Shown piece by piece: positions 34,067 through 42,878 of a DNA stretch of 64,000 nucleotides. The translations under genes and the position numbers were made by a program. Below the pieces are notes generated by a model, which was given only the letters and a program-made list of their open reading frames with translations, was not told where the DNA came from and made no database searches. This stretch comes from Salaquimonas pukyongi (GTDB lineage Bacteria > Pseudomonadota > Alphaproteobacteria > Rhizobiales > Rhizobiaceae), in NCBI RefSeq assembly GCF_001953055.1, contig NZ_CP019044.1, positions 868,001-932,000 of the forward strand, read 5' to 3'. How positions within the stretch are numbered: the first letter of the stretch is position 1; each line of letters begins with the position of its first letter.

Positions 34067-35635
34067 ATGAAAAACCAGACTTCCGATCCCAATCGGCTTC
34101 GTGCATGGTACGAAGACAGCCTCGGACTGCTGGAAGTTGACAAAACGCGCGCGAGCCGCGGCGCTTCGGTGGCGCAGGAGCCACGTGACAATCCGACGAT
34201 TGGTATTCTCTACCTGAATTCCACCGGCCAGGAAGTCTGGGGATTTGGCAACCTGCATATCTGCCGCGAGCTTGGCGCCCTCATTCAGGCAGATGATCCT
34301 GATGAAAAACAGGCGCGAATGCATGCCTTTGGCAACAACACCGTTCTTTATTCACAAATCAAGAACACCCGCAGAATCATCGTCATTACCCGTGCCTTTC
34401 TTCTTCGAATGCTGGGAGAGATCTATCCTGCCGCTGAATTGTCGGACGCTGAACTGCATCTGATGGTTCAGATTTTATGCGGCAACAGCCTGAAGGAAGC
34501 CGCTGACATCGATGGCGTTGCCTATGAAACCAAACGCTCCCAGTTCAAGTCTTTGGCTTCCAAAACGGATACCCATTCGCAAAGCGAGGTGGTTCGCATC
34601 ACCCTTGCAACCTTGTTGTCCTACATTCTTGATGCGGTGGGCGTGGAAGCTGCCCGGACCGGTTCGACTGTTGTCGATGAAAAGGTGTTTCTCGATCTGT
34701 ATTACCCCGACACGTTCCGGTTTCACGAGATATCCCTGGAAGGCGGGCGAACCCTGCGGGTTGCCGACGCAGGGCCGGTACTTGGCAAGCCTGTGGTCTT
34801 TGTTCACAGCCAAACCCTGCCACCGCCGTCCCAGGTTAAGCCATCATGGTTGGCGGCGTCCAATACCAGGCTTCTTATTCCTTTGCGCCATGGCTTTATG
34901 CAGGGGACGGTTCAACCGGATACAGCCCCGGTGCACCTGCATCGAAGTGCTCAGGACATTGCCGATACCATCAGGCTTCTTTGCAACGGCTCTGCCAGGC
35001 TGGTATCCCAATCCACCGGGGTCGCTTATGGACTAAGGGCAGCAATGGATGCGCCGGAACTGGTGGAGGAGTACACCATCGCCGCGGCGGCCCATTTGGG
35101 AGACTACACGAGCGGCAAGGTCCACAAATTCGTGTCAGCCATGAAGAAACTGGCCTCCAGCAACAATCTGGTTCTGGAAAAAACCTATGACCAGTATCTG
35201 CGGCGGATGAGTACGCCGGCAGGCTTCCGAAAACTGTTGCAATCCACCTACAAAAATTCCGAGATTGATGTTCAGACCTTCAACGACATCATCGACAATC
35301 CGCTGATCTATTCCTGGATATTTGAGACCTATCGTCTCTCGCGCTGGTCCGTCATCCGCGATGTCACTTTGGGCAATCTGGACATTTGGGCAGGGGTTGA
35401 TTCGCTCAAATGCCGCGTGACATTTGTTCACGGCGCATTTGATCCGATAAACCCGCTGGATGCGGCAAAAGCCGTCAGCGAACGCTTTGCAAATTCAACG
35501 TTCATCGAGCTGGAAGACCGCGGGCAATCACTGTTCCTGACCTGCTTTGAAGAGCTGGTCACGCGTGACGCGGATGCATGGAAAGACAATGTCGCCAAAA
35601 TTCGGAAAAAGGCACTGTCAAAGAAAATCCATTGA
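34067..35635 (+). CDS. LuxR-type HTH protein fused to an alpha/beta-hydrolase-like domain
   Basis: A 522-residue cytoplasmic protein. Residues 40-115 form a small alpha/beta, perhaps PAS-like, domain. Residues 124-180 match a LuxR C-terminal HTH (ELSDAELHLMVQILCGNSLKEAADIDG). Residues 222-520 resemble an alpha/beta hydrolase: FVHSQTLPP in the oxyanion place, SQSTG around Ser316 as nucleophile elbow (first Gly lost), an acid in GAFDPINPL, but the catalytic His is Gln in DRGQSL. I infer a regulator whose dead hydrolase domain binds a ligand. It is divergent from the autotransporter and may control it. The start is uncertain (TTG 34058 or GTG 34019 possible). Confidence 0.75.
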   Translation: MKNQTSDPNRLRAWYEDSLGLLEVDKTRASRGASVAQEPRDNPTIGILYLNSTGQEVWGFGNLHICRELGALIQADDPDEKQARMHAFGNNTVLYSQIKNTRRIIVITRAFLLRMLGEIYPAAELSDAELHLMVQILCGNSLKEAADIDGVAYETKRSQFKSLASKTDTHSQSEVVRITLATLLSYILDAVGVEAARTGSTVVDEKVFLDLYYPDTFRFHEISLEGGRTLRVADAGPVLGKPVVFVHSQTLPPPSQVKPSWLAASNTRLLIPLRHGFMQGTVQPDTAPVHLHRSAQDIADTIRLLCNGSARLVSQSTGVAYGLRAAMDAPELVEEYTIAAAAHLGDYTSGKVHKFVSAMKKLASSNNLVLEKTYDQYLRRMSTPAGFRKLLQSTYKNSEIDVQTFNDIIDNPLIYSWIFETYRLSRWSVIRDVTLGNLDIWAGVDSLKCRVTFVHGAFDPINPLDAAKAVSERFANSTFIELEDRGQSLFLTCFEELVTRDADAWKDNVAKIRKKALSKKIH

Positions 35636-35966
35636 ACTGACCTTGGCACGGGCTCAGCCTCTGGGGATGGCCTGGATCAGCCTGTTTTGCTACTCCAAGA
35701 CATCGCCTGAGATCGTCCGCCTTGCGCGCTTAAGAGGCTGGCGAATACGGCAGAAAGGCAGAAAGGTATCGGCTGGCTGGTTCAGCTGGAGCGTGTCAGG
35801 TTTAAATGGAAGCAGTTTGCATGGGTGATTTTTTCGCCTTGCCAGAGACGAAATCCGTCTCTCGCCGCGTCCGAAACCTGAATGTTGATACAGCCTCGAC
35901 CAAAAAACACGGACGGGAGTTCATCGAAGACGCAGATCGCCTTCGGGCGGGAAACAGTCGTTCCGC
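35636..35966. other. Non-coding gap with hairpin and dispersed-repeat copy
   Basis: No gene is supported here. GGAGCGTGTCAGGTTTAAAT starts at 35788 and resembles the end of the autotransporter region on the other strand. A perfect 7-base hairpin, AGAGACG-AAATC-CGTCTCT, lies at 35844-35862 but has no T-run on either side. Confidence 0.5.
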
Positions 35967-36905
35967 TTAAACGGGAATTTTCTGGACTTCTTCTGCCCAA
36001 GGAGGATTTGCGCCGGCGCGGGAAACGGTGATTGCCGCAACTTCGACGGCCAGTTCGGCAATGGGCTTCAGATCGCCAGGGCGGGCGTTTTTGAGGGACG
36101 TTTTGCTCAGCAGGCCGGCCCGGTGAAGGCCAGCCAGAAATCCGCCATTAAAACTGTCGCCCGCCCCGATGGTATCAACGACCTCGACCTTTCTGGCAGC
36201 TACCTCAAAACAGCCTGCTCCGGTATGGATATCAACACCCTCAGAGCCTTTTGTCAGGATGACAATGCTGGCTCCCTTGCCGGCGATCATGTCCCTGATT
36301 GCCTGCTCGTTCGCGACATCGGGTGCGATCCAGTCAAGGTCTTCATCGGAAACCTTGATGATGTCGGACATGGCAATCATGCGGTTGATGCGGGCACGGT
36401 GCGCCGTTTCATCGGTGATGAAGCCCGGCCGTATATTGGGATCGAGCGATATGACGGCCTTGTCCCGGTATCGCGTCATGAGCGTTTCGTATGCTGTCCC
36501 GCAGGGTTCCGGTATCAGGCTGATTGCCCCGAAATGCAGCGCTGAAAGACCGGCAGGAAGATCGGGCAGGTCGTCAGTGCTCAGCATCCGGCCGGCAGAG
36601 TTTTCGTCGATGAAACTGTATTGTGCCTGGCCTTGCACCAGTTTCACAAAGGCCAGTGTGGTGGGATTGTTCTTGCGAACGCAAAGGCTTGTGTCGACGG
36701 AAGAAGCTTTCAGGCTGTCGATGAGCTGTTCGCCGAACATGTCGGTGGAAATGCCGCAGACAAACGCCGCCGGCATGCCCAGCCTGCCCAGGGTGATCGC
36801 CGTATTGAACACCGCGCCGCCGCAAACCGGAAGGAAGACATCCTCACCGTTTTCAAGCTGGCGCGGCAGCATGTCGATCAGCGCCTCGCCACAACAGATG
36901 ATCAT
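35967..36905 (-). CDS. frk: PfkB-family carbohydrate kinase, probable fructokinase
   Basis: A 312-residue cytoplasmic kinase. PfkB signatures are CGGAVFNTAITLGRLG near residue 28 and the ATP/anion-hole motif VVDTIGAGDSFNGGFLAGL near 240 with the catalytic Asp. The early MIICCGEALIDMLP and SLDPNIRPGFI fit fructokinases of polyol operons. It would phosphorylate the fructose made by the mannitol and sorbitol dehydrogenases encoded to its right. GGGAGAATCAAACC precedes the start. It follows xylB by 36 bases and is probably in its transcript. Confidence 0.88.
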   Translation of the reverse strand: MIICCGEALIDMLPRQLENGEDVFLPVCGGAVFNTAITLGRLGMPAAFVCGISTDMFGEQLIDSLKASSVDTSLCVRKNNPTTLAFVKLVQGQAQYSFIDENSAGRMLSTDDLPDLPAGLSALHFGAISLIPEPCGTAYETLMTRYRDKAVISLDPNIRPGFITDETAHRARINRMIAMSDIIKVSDEDLDWIAPDVANEQAIRDMIAGKGASIVILTKGSEGVDIHTGAGCFEVAARKVEVVDTIGAGDSFNGGFLAGLHRAGLLSKTSLKNARPGDLKPIAELAVEVAAITVSRAGANPPWAEEVQKIPV

Positions 36906-36941
36906 GGTTTGATTCTCCCTTTTGGAAGCTGCTGCTTGGTA

Positions 36942-38396
36942 TCAGGCAGCGGCAACCGGCTTGAGCGCCTGATACAGTTCGCGCCAGCGCGAAAGCTGCT
37001 TGTCGTGATATGGTTTGGTTTCGCTGCGTGGTTCGAACTCGCCATCGGGTTCCGGTTTTGCCACCACATCCTTGAGATCGTGTACACCGCTTGCCACCAT
37101 GGCAAGCCGCGCTGCGCCAAGGGCCGGACCGGTCGCAGACCCCCTGTAGCGCTGAATGACAACGCCCAGGGCATCGGCCATCGTTTGCAGGACGAAATTA
37201 CTGCGCGTGCCGCCGCCAATCGAGGCAATGGACTGCAAACGGGTGCCGGCCTGTTTCAGACAGTCATTGGCATCGCAAAACGAATAGGCAATTGCTTCAA
37301 CGACGGCCCGCATGGCGTGTGCGTGGGAGGTATCGGGCCCCAGCCCGTAAAAGGCACCCCGGATATTGGCATCGTTGTGGGGTGTGCGTTCGCCGGTCAG
37401 ATAGGGGAGAAACAGCGGTGCGTTTGAAATCGTTTCGGCTTCTCTCAACAGATCTGAAATCGGCCTGTTTGAAAAGTGCGAAAACCAGCTCATGGGGCTT
37501 GCCCCGTTCAGCATGCAAGCCATCTGAAACCAGCGCTTGGGGACACAATGTGCATAACAGTGAACCGTGGTGCCGGGTGCCGAACGATAGGTGTTTGTTG
37601 AAACGAACAACTGACCCGATGTACCAAGGGAGGCAAAGGCATCGCCTTCATTGACCGCGCCGATCCCCAGCGCGCCGGCTGCCGCATCACCGCCGCCGCC
37701 TGCGACAGGAATTCCGGCAGGAAGCCCGAGTTGCGTTGCCATTGCCGCTCTAAGAAGGCCGGAAACCTCGGTTCCCTCCACAAGGGCCGGCAGCCATGCC
37801 GGGTCTGTTCTGCTCGCCTTGCAAAGCAAATCATCCCACCGGCGGTTTTTCTGATCCAGCCAGAGGGTTCCGGCGGCATCGGCCATGTCCGTTACCCGTT
37901 CGCCGGTCAGGGCAAGGCGAACATAATCCTTGGGCAAAAGCAGATGGGCGATGCGGGCATGAACGTCCGGTTCCATCTGTGCGCACCACAACACTTTTGG
38001 TGCGGTAAATCCCGGCATGGCGAAAATGCCGGCCCGGCTCTCAATGTCTTCAACAGTTCGGTTGATCGCATTGCATTGCTCCGCGCTGCGCCCGTCGTTC
38101 CACAGGATTGCGGGGCGGACGGGTTTCAGCGTTTCATCCAGCAGGGTTGCCCCGTGCATTTGGCCCGAAAGCCCGATCGCCCCAACCGATTGCCATCGCC
38201 GGCCCAAAGCCTGCCGAAGGTCGCTGCAGCAGGCCGCAGCGGCGGCTACCCAGTCGTCAGGATTTTGTTCGCTCCATCCCGGATGCGGGTGGCTGCTTTC
38301 AAGGGGGGCGGTTGCGCTGGCAAGCTGCGAGCCGGCATCATCGACGACCAGTGCCTTGACCGCGGAGGTTCCTATGTCCAATCCCAGATAGCTCAC
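36942..38396 (-). CDS. xylB: Xylulokinase
   Basis: A 484-residue FGGY kinase converting D-xylulose to xylulose 5-phosphate. Visible features: LGLDIGTSAVKALVVD at the start, the substrate-site GLSGQMHGATLLD, AILWNDGRS, GGGGDAAAGALGIG, LGTSGQLFV and the C-terminal SIGGGTRSNFVLQTMAD. The start is a GTG at 38396. In Smo/Mtl-type operons this enzyme handles xylulose formed from D-arabitol. It is the first leftward gene, sharing its upstream region and a CGCGCG operator with the lacI gene. Confidence 0.92.
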   Translation of the reverse strand: MSYLGLDIGTSAVKALVVDDAGSQLASATAPLESSHPHPGWSEQNPDDWVAAAAACCSDLRQALGRRWQSVGAIGLSGQMHGATLLDETLKPVRPAILWNDGRSAEQCNAINRTVEDIESRAGIFAMPGFTAPKVLWCAQMEPDVHARIAHLLLPKDYVRLALTGERVTDMADAAGTLWLDQKNRRWDDLLCKASRTDPAWLPALVEGTEVSGLLRAAMATQLGLPAGIPVAGGGGDAAAGALGIGAVNEGDAFASLGTSGQLFVSTNTYRSAPGTTVHCYAHCVPKRWFQMACMLNGASPMSWFSHFSNRPISDLLREAETISNAPLFLPYLTGERTPHNDANIRGAFYGLGPDTSHAHAMRAVVEAIAYSFCDANDCLKQAGTRLQSIASIGGGTRSNFVLQTMADALGVVIQRYRGSATGPALGAARLAMVASGVHDLKDVVAKPEPDGEFEPRSETKPYHDKQLSRWRELYQALKPVAAA

Positions 38397-38463
38397 AACG
38401 CCTGATTTTCCGGTTTCCGATTTGACAGCATGAAGTTCGATTCCTATTAGTTCTTATCATGAA

Positions 38464-38478
38464 TTTTACGCGCGTGAA
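38464..38478. promoter_or_regulatory. Candidate LacI operator in the xylB-lacI intergenic region
   Basis: TTTTACGCGCGTGAA has a CGCGCG core with nearly symmetric TT/AA flanks, the shape of a LacI-family operator. It matches 13 of 15 bases of the inverted site at 39590-39604, ahead of the binding-protein gene. Confidence 0.65.
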
Positions 38479-38551
38479 GATTGGAACTTGCGTCTTTGGA
38501 AAATCTTGACGCCGGCTGTCGCGTCGACAGCACCAAGTCGGGGAGGCATCG

Positions 38552-39583
38552 TTGGGCAGCGCCAAGATAAGGAATATGGAGGAATTCGCTGAACTCAGCG
38601 GCGTTTCCCGTCCCACCCTTTCCAAGTATTTCAACGACCCGGCCAGTGTGCGGGCAACAACCCGCAGCCGCATCGAAGCAGCATTGGAGCGCTTCGACTA
38701 CCGCCCCAACATGTATGCGATCAACCAGAACCGCCGGCTTACGAAGAACATTGGTATCGTCGTTCCCTATCTTGCAGACCCGTTTTTTGCGGAGATTGCG
38801 CGAACGATCGAAACACGGTGCATCGATGCCGGTTTCTCGCCATACCTGTTCAGTTCGCATGGCCGGCAGGATCTGGAAAACGGGATTCTGGACACGTTAA
38901 GATCAATGAAACCTGCCGGCGTGCTGCTGGCACCGCTGGGCCGGTCCTCCGACCGCAAGGTTGTGGAACGCTTTTGCAGGGATGTCCCAACCGTCCTCTT
39001 CGACAGCAACATCGAAGGTGTGGGCGATGTTTTCGTGGGCTCGGACAATCCACAGTTTACCTCGCTCATGGTGGAGTATCTTTGCCGAACCGGCGAGCCA
39101 CCGGCCTTTTTTGAAATGAAGACTCCCCCCAACCCGAATGCACGCAAACGGCGTTCGGGTTATCTGGCTGCCATGGAAAAACAGGGCCACGCACCGACCA
39201 TTCTCGAGGCTGAAGGCGAAGGTTGGGCGCTTGAGGAAATCGGCAGGCGGGAGGGGATCAGGCTCCTTGAAACCCGCCGCTTCAAAACAGGATCAATCCT
39301 CTGCAGCAATGACCGTCTGGCGATCGGCCTGCTGTCTGCCTGTTATCATTTGAACCTGCGCGTGGGCATCACAGAGGGATGCGATTTGCGGGTTGCCGGA
39401 TTGGACGGCCATCCCTTCTCCAGTTTCACCAGCCCGCCCTTGACGACTGTGTCCCATGACTATGAAGCAATTTCCGAGCGCAGTGTGGAAACGCTTTTCC
39501 ACATGATCGAGAATGGTGGAAGTGTTTCAAAAAGAACGGAAAAACTGTTTGAAGGCAAACTGCTGATGCGCGCATCAGCGTGA
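38552..39583 (+). CDS. LacI-family transcriptional regulator of polyol use
   Basis: A 343-residue repressor. The start is TTG at 38552, supported by GGGAGG six bases upstream; ATG 38576 would cut into the helix. The HTH is at residues 8-30 (MEEFAELSGVSRPTLSKYFNDPASV), followed by the hinge (RIEAALERFDYRPNMYA) and a periplasmic-binding-like core (NIGIVVPYLADPFFAEIA, ILCSNDRLAIGLLSA). Matching CGCGCG sites on both sides of the gene suggest it represses the leftward xylB-frk and the rightward transporter operon. The inducer is probably a polyol or its product. Confidence 0.9.
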   Translation: MGSAKIRNMEEFAELSGVSRPTLSKYFNDPASVRATTRSRIEAALERFDYRPNMYAINQNRRLTKNIGIVVPYLADPFFAEIARTIETRCIDAGFSPYLFSSHGRQDLENGILDTLRSMKPAGVLLAPLGRSSDRKVVERFCRDVPTVLFDSNIEGVGDVFVGSDNPQFTSLMVEYLCRTGEPPAFFEMKTPPNPNARKRRSGYLAAMEKQGHAPTILEAEGEGWALEEIGRREGIRLLETRRFKTGSILCSNDRLAIGLLSACYHLNLRVGITEGCDLRVAGLDGHPFSSFTSPPLTTVSHDYEAISERSVETLFHMIENGGSVSKRTEKLFEGKLLMRASA

Positions 39584-39589
39584 TAAAAC

Positions 39590-39604
39590 TTTGCGCGCGT
39601 AAAA
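39590..39604. promoter_or_regulatory. Candidate LacI operator ahead of the polyol transporter
   Basis: TTTGCGCGCGTAAAA reads TTTTACGCGCGCAAA on the other strand, matching the 38464 site at 13 of 15 bases. It sits immediately upstream of the candidate -35 box. A third, shorter ACGCGT lies inside the promoter spacer at 39617. Confidence 0.65.
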
Positions 39605-39610
39605 AATCTA

Positions 39611-39640
39611 TTGACCACGCGTATAATATTTGACTACTAT
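39611..39640 (+). promoter_or_regulatory. Candidate promoter of the polyol transporter operon
   Basis: TTGACC (39611-39616) and TACTAT (39635-39640) are 18 bases apart. A TATAAT at 39622-39627 lies in between but has no good -35. The overlap with CGCG sites fits repression by LacI binding. Confidence 0.45.
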
Positions 39641-39673
39641 CCTCCGATATCCATTACCCAGGGAGGAATTAGG

Positions 39674-40981
39674 ATGCTTTCCAGAAAAATACTTGGTCTG
39701 ACGACCGCATTGACCCTCGCCGCCGCTTCCGGCGCGTTTGCCGAAACCCTGACGATTGCCACGGTCAACAATGGCGACATGATCCGCATGCAGGGACTGA
39801 CGGACGACTTTACGGCCAAAACAGGCCATGAAGTGGAATGGGTTACCCTGGAAGAAAACGTCCTTCGCCAGCGCGTCACCACCGATATTACCACCAAGGG
39901 CGGTGCCTTCGATATCATGACGATCGGAATGTACGAAACACCGATCTGGGGCAAAAACGGCTGGCTGGTCCCGCTGAACGATTTGTCCGAGCAGTATGAT
40001 GTCGATGACCTTCTGCCGGCCATGCGTGCTGGTCTGTCCCACGACGGAACGCTTTACGCCGCACCGTTCTACGGTGAATCTTCCATGATCATGTACCGCA
40101 CGGACCTGATGGAAAAAGCCGGTCTTGAAATGCCCGAGGAGCCAACGTGGGAGTTCATCCGCAAGGCCGCGGCTGCCATGACCGACCGTGACAATGACAT
40201 CAATGGCATCTGCCTGCGCGGCAAGGCCGGCTGGGGCGAGGGCGGTGCGTTCATTACCGTTACCGGCAATTCCTTTGGCGCACGCTGGTTTGACGAAGAC
40301 TGGAACCCCCAGTTCGATCAGCCAGAATGGAAAGAAGCACTAACCTTCTTCGTCGGCATGATGAACGAATCCGGCCCTGCCGGTTATGCCACTAACGGCT
40401 TTAATGAAAACCTCTCTTTGTTCCAGCAGGGCAAATGCGGCATGTGGATTGATGCCACCGTCGCAGCTTCCTTTGTGACCAATCCGGAGGATTCAACCGT
40501 TGCCGACAAGGTCGGTTTTGCGCTGGCACCCAACAAGGAGGGCGTATCGAAAAAAGCCAACTGGCTGTGGGCATGGGCTCTGGCAGTTCCTGCCGGTTCG
40601 CAGAAAGTCGATGCAGCCAAGGAATTCATCGAGTGGGCAACGTCCCGGGAATACATCGAACTTGTTGCCGCCAAGGAAGGTTGGGCAAACGTTCCTCCAG
40701 GTGCCCGCACCTCGCTCTATGAGAACGACAACTACAAGGACATCCCGTTCGCCGGCATGACACTGAAGTCGATCAAGGCAGCTGATCCGCAAAATCCGAC
40801 GGAAAAGCCGGTGCCATATGTCGGCATCCAGTTTGTCGCCATTCCTGAATTTGCCGGCATCGCCACAGAAGTGAGCCAGGAATTTTCAGCTGCCTATGCA
40901 GGCCAGCAGACCGTGGAAGAGGCGTTGGCCAAGGCCCAGGCATTGACCAACGACGCAATGGAAGCTGCGGGCTACAAGTAA
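39674..40981 (+). CDS. smoE: Polyol ABC transporter substrate-binding protein (SmoE type)
   Basis: A 435-residue periplasmic family-1 binding protein. The ATG at 39674 has GGGAGGAATTAGG upstream. The signal peptide is MLSRKILGLTTALTLAAAS with cleavage near AFA-ET. The mature N-terminus LTIATVNNGDMIRMQGLTDDF and the WLWAWALAVPAGSQKVDAAKEF segment match sorbitol/mannitol-binding proteins. It is followed by an attenuator-like terminator, then permeases, ATPase and two polyol dehydrogenases, which supports sorbitol, mannitol or arabitol as ligand. Confidence 0.9.
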   Translation: MLSRKILGLTTALTLAAASGAFAETLTIATVNNGDMIRMQGLTDDFTAKTGHEVEWVTLEENVLRQRVTTDITTKGGAFDIMTIGMYETPIWGKNGWLVPLNDLSEQYDVDDLLPAMRAGLSHDGTLYAAPFYGESSMIMYRTDLMEKAGLEMPEEPTWEFIRKAAAAMTDRDNDINGICLRGKAGWGEGGAFITVTGNSFGARWFDEDWNPQFDQPEWKEALTFFVGMMNESGPAGYATNGFNENLSLFQQGKCGMWIDATVAASFVTNPEDSTVADKVGFALAPNKEGVSKKANWLWAWALAVPAGSQKVDAAKEFIEWATSREYIELVAAKEGWANVPPGARTSLYENDNYKDIPFAGMTLKSIKAADPQNPTEKPVPYVGIQFVAIPEFAGIATEVSQEFSAAYAGQQTVEEALAKAQALTNDAMEAAGYK

Positions 40982-40996
40982 GCCGGTTTCTCCCAG

Positions 40997-41029
40997 GCGG
41001 GCCGGTGAAATGCCGGTCCGCTCTTTTTT
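40997..41029 (+). terminator. Attenuating terminator between binding protein and permease
   Basis: GCGGGCCGG (40997-41005) pairs with CCGGTCCGC (41013-41021) with one G-U pair and a 7-base loop, followed by CTC and six T. Partial read-through here would give more binding protein than permease. Confidence 0.75.
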
Positions 41030-41156
41030 CCAGAAGTGATATCATGGGCTCTGCAGGTATAAGACTTGCAGAAACGGTATCCGTTCGGAAAATTCAGACC
41101 ACAATCCACTCAAGGTAAAAAACACAGGATTGAGGTATCGGCTCCAGGAGCAGGAC

Positions 41157-42023
41157 ATGGCAACCCAACATTCCAGAAGTGCTGCGCGCCTCATGATGGC
41201 ACCGGCAGTGGTCCTGCTTCTCGGCTGGATGCTCGTGCCTCTGACGATGACCTTGTGGTTTTCCTTCAGAAAATACCTGCCGCTTCGTGGTGGCGATCTG
41301 GGTTGGGTCGGTTTCGACAACTATGTCCGGTTTGTCAGTTCAAGCTCGTTCTGGCCGAGCGTGCAAACCACACTGGTCATTGTTGGCGGCGTACTCGCCA
41401 TAACCATCGTGTTCGGTGTCCTGCTGGCACTCCTGCTGGACCAGCCCATGTGGGGGCAGGGCATGGTCCGAATCCTCGTCATCGCACCATTCTTCGTCAT
41501 GCCAACCGTTTCGGCGCTGGTGTGGAAGAACATGTTCATGGATTCTTCGAACGGGCTCTTCGCCCATTTATGGCGCGCTTTTGGTGCAGCGCCGGTGGAG
41601 TGGCTTTCCCAGGCCTCGCTTCCCTCGCTGATCCTCATCGTAAGCTGGCAGTGGCTGCCGTTTGCAACGCTCATTTTGCTGACTGCAGTACAATCCCTTG
41701 ATGGTGAACAGCTGGAAGCCTCCGAAATGGATGGTGCCAATCCGCTGCAGCGCTTCGGCTATATCATCCTGCCGCACCTGTCGCGCGCCATCACCATTGT
41801 CGTGCTGATCCAGACGATCTTTCTTCTTTCAATTTTCGCCGAGATCTTTGTCACAACCGGCGGCGCCTTCGGCACCCGTACGCTTACCTACCTGATTTTC
41901 CAGCGTGTGCTGGAAAGCCAGAATGTGGGGCTGGGTTCGGCAGGGGGCATTTACGCCGTCATTCTCGCCAACATCGTTGCGATTTTCCTGATGCGCATCG
42001 TCGGCAAGAATCTGGACGCCTGA
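41157..42023 (+). CDS. smoF: Polyol ABC transporter permease (MalF-like, SmoF)
   Basis: A 288-residue inner-membrane permease with six predicted helices. The ATG at 41157 follows CAGGAGCAGGAC. Helix 1 (MMAPAVVLLLGWMLVPLTMTLWF) and the WVGFDNYVRF segment are typical of MalF-type sugar permeases, and the ATPase-coupling loop is seen in EASEMDGANPLQRFGYIILPHLSR (EAA-type). It pairs with the second permease 13 bases downstream to form the channel. Confidence 0.9.
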   Translation: MATQHSRSAARLMMAPAVVLLLGWMLVPLTMTLWFSFRKYLPLRGGDLGWVGFDNYVRFVSSSSFWPSVQTTLVIVGGVLAITIVFGVLLALLLDQPMWGQGMVRILVIAPFFVMPTVSALVWKNMFMDSSNGLFAHLWRAFGAAPVEWLSQASLPSLILIVSWQWLPFATLILLTAVQSLDGEQLEASEMDGANPLQRFGYIILPHLSRAITIVVLIQTIFLLSIFAEIFVTTGGAFGTRTLTYLIFQRVLESQNVGLGSAGGIYAVILANIVAIFLMRIVGKNLDA

Positions 42024-42036
42024 GGAGGATTTGGTC

Positions 42037-42867
42037 ATGGCGCGAGCAGTTACCAACAAACGCAAGACCATCAACACCATCGCCGCATGGGCGATTGGTC
42101 TGCTGATATTCTTCCCGATCCTCTGGACGATCCTGACGAGCTTCAAGACGGAAGCCACCGCGATTGCCTATCCGCCGAAATTCCTGTTCTTCGACTGGAC
42201 ATTGGAGAACTACTCTGTGGTGCAGGAGCGTTCGAACTACGGCCGGTTCCTGTGGAATTCCATCATCATCGCCGGCGGGTCCACGCTTTTGGGCATCCTT
42301 GTTGCCGTTCCGGCGGCATGGTCCATGGCGTTTGTGCCATCCAAGCGAACCAAGGACATCCTGCTGTGGATGCTCTCGACAAAAATGCTGCCGGCGGTGG
42401 GCGTGCTTTACCCGATTTATCTGCTGTTCATTCAGCTTGGACTTCTCGACACGCGTACCGGGCTTGTAGTCGTCCTGATGTTGATCAATCTGCCGATCAT
42501 CGTTTGGATGCTCTACACCTATTTCCGCGAAATTCCGGGAGAAATCCTTGAAGCAGCGCGGATGGATGGTGCCTCGCTCAAATCCGAAATCCTCTATGTC
42601 CTCACGCCGATGGCCATACCGGGCATCGCCTCGACCATTCTTCTCAACTTCATTCTCGCCTGGAACGAGGCATTCTGGACGTTGAACCTGACGGCAGCAA
42701 AGGCTGCACCGCTTACCGCTTTCATCGCCAGCTATTCCAGCCCTGAGGGTTTATTCTTTGCCAAGCTGTCTGCGGCATCGACAATGGCAATCCTGCCGAT
42801 CCTGATCCTCGGCTGGTTCAGCCAGAAGCAGCTGGTTCGCGGTCTGACCTTTGGCGCGGTGAAATAG
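42037..42867 (+). CDS. smoG: Polyol ABC transporter permease (MalG-like, SmoG)
   Basis: A 276-residue inner-membrane permease with six helices. The ATG at 42037 has TGAGGAGG eight bases upstream. The EAA coupling loop is [28 protein letters not shown], and the conserved [14 protein letters not shown] near the start and [14 protein letters not shown] at the end are typical of MalG-like sugar permeases. It works with SmoF and the ATPase encoded next. Confidence 0.9.
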   Translation: MARAVTNKRKTINTIAAWAIGLLIFFPILWTILTSFKTEATAIAYPPKFLFFDWTLENYSVVQERSNYGRFLWNSIIIAGGSTLLGILVAVPAAWSMAFVPSKRTKDILLWMLSTKMLPAVGVLYPIYLLFIQLGLLDTRTGLVVVLMLINLPIIVWMLYTYFREIPGEILEAARMDGASLKSEILYVLTPMAIPGIASTILLNFILAWNEAFWTLNLTAAKAAPLTAFIASYSSPEGLFFAKLSAASTMAILPILILGWFSQKQLVRGLTFGAVK

Positions 42868-42878
42868 GGAAGAAATCC

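Noticed and set aside
26635-35966. Genomic island integrated at tRNA-Ser
   Set aside because: The downstream block looks accessory, but no integrase gene and no direct repeat of the tRNA 3' end was found, so a tRNA-targeted island is not supported.
39622-39627. TATAAT as the -10 box of the polyol operon
   Set aside because: No acceptable -35 lies 16-18 bases upstream; the TTGACC/TACTAT pair fits better.
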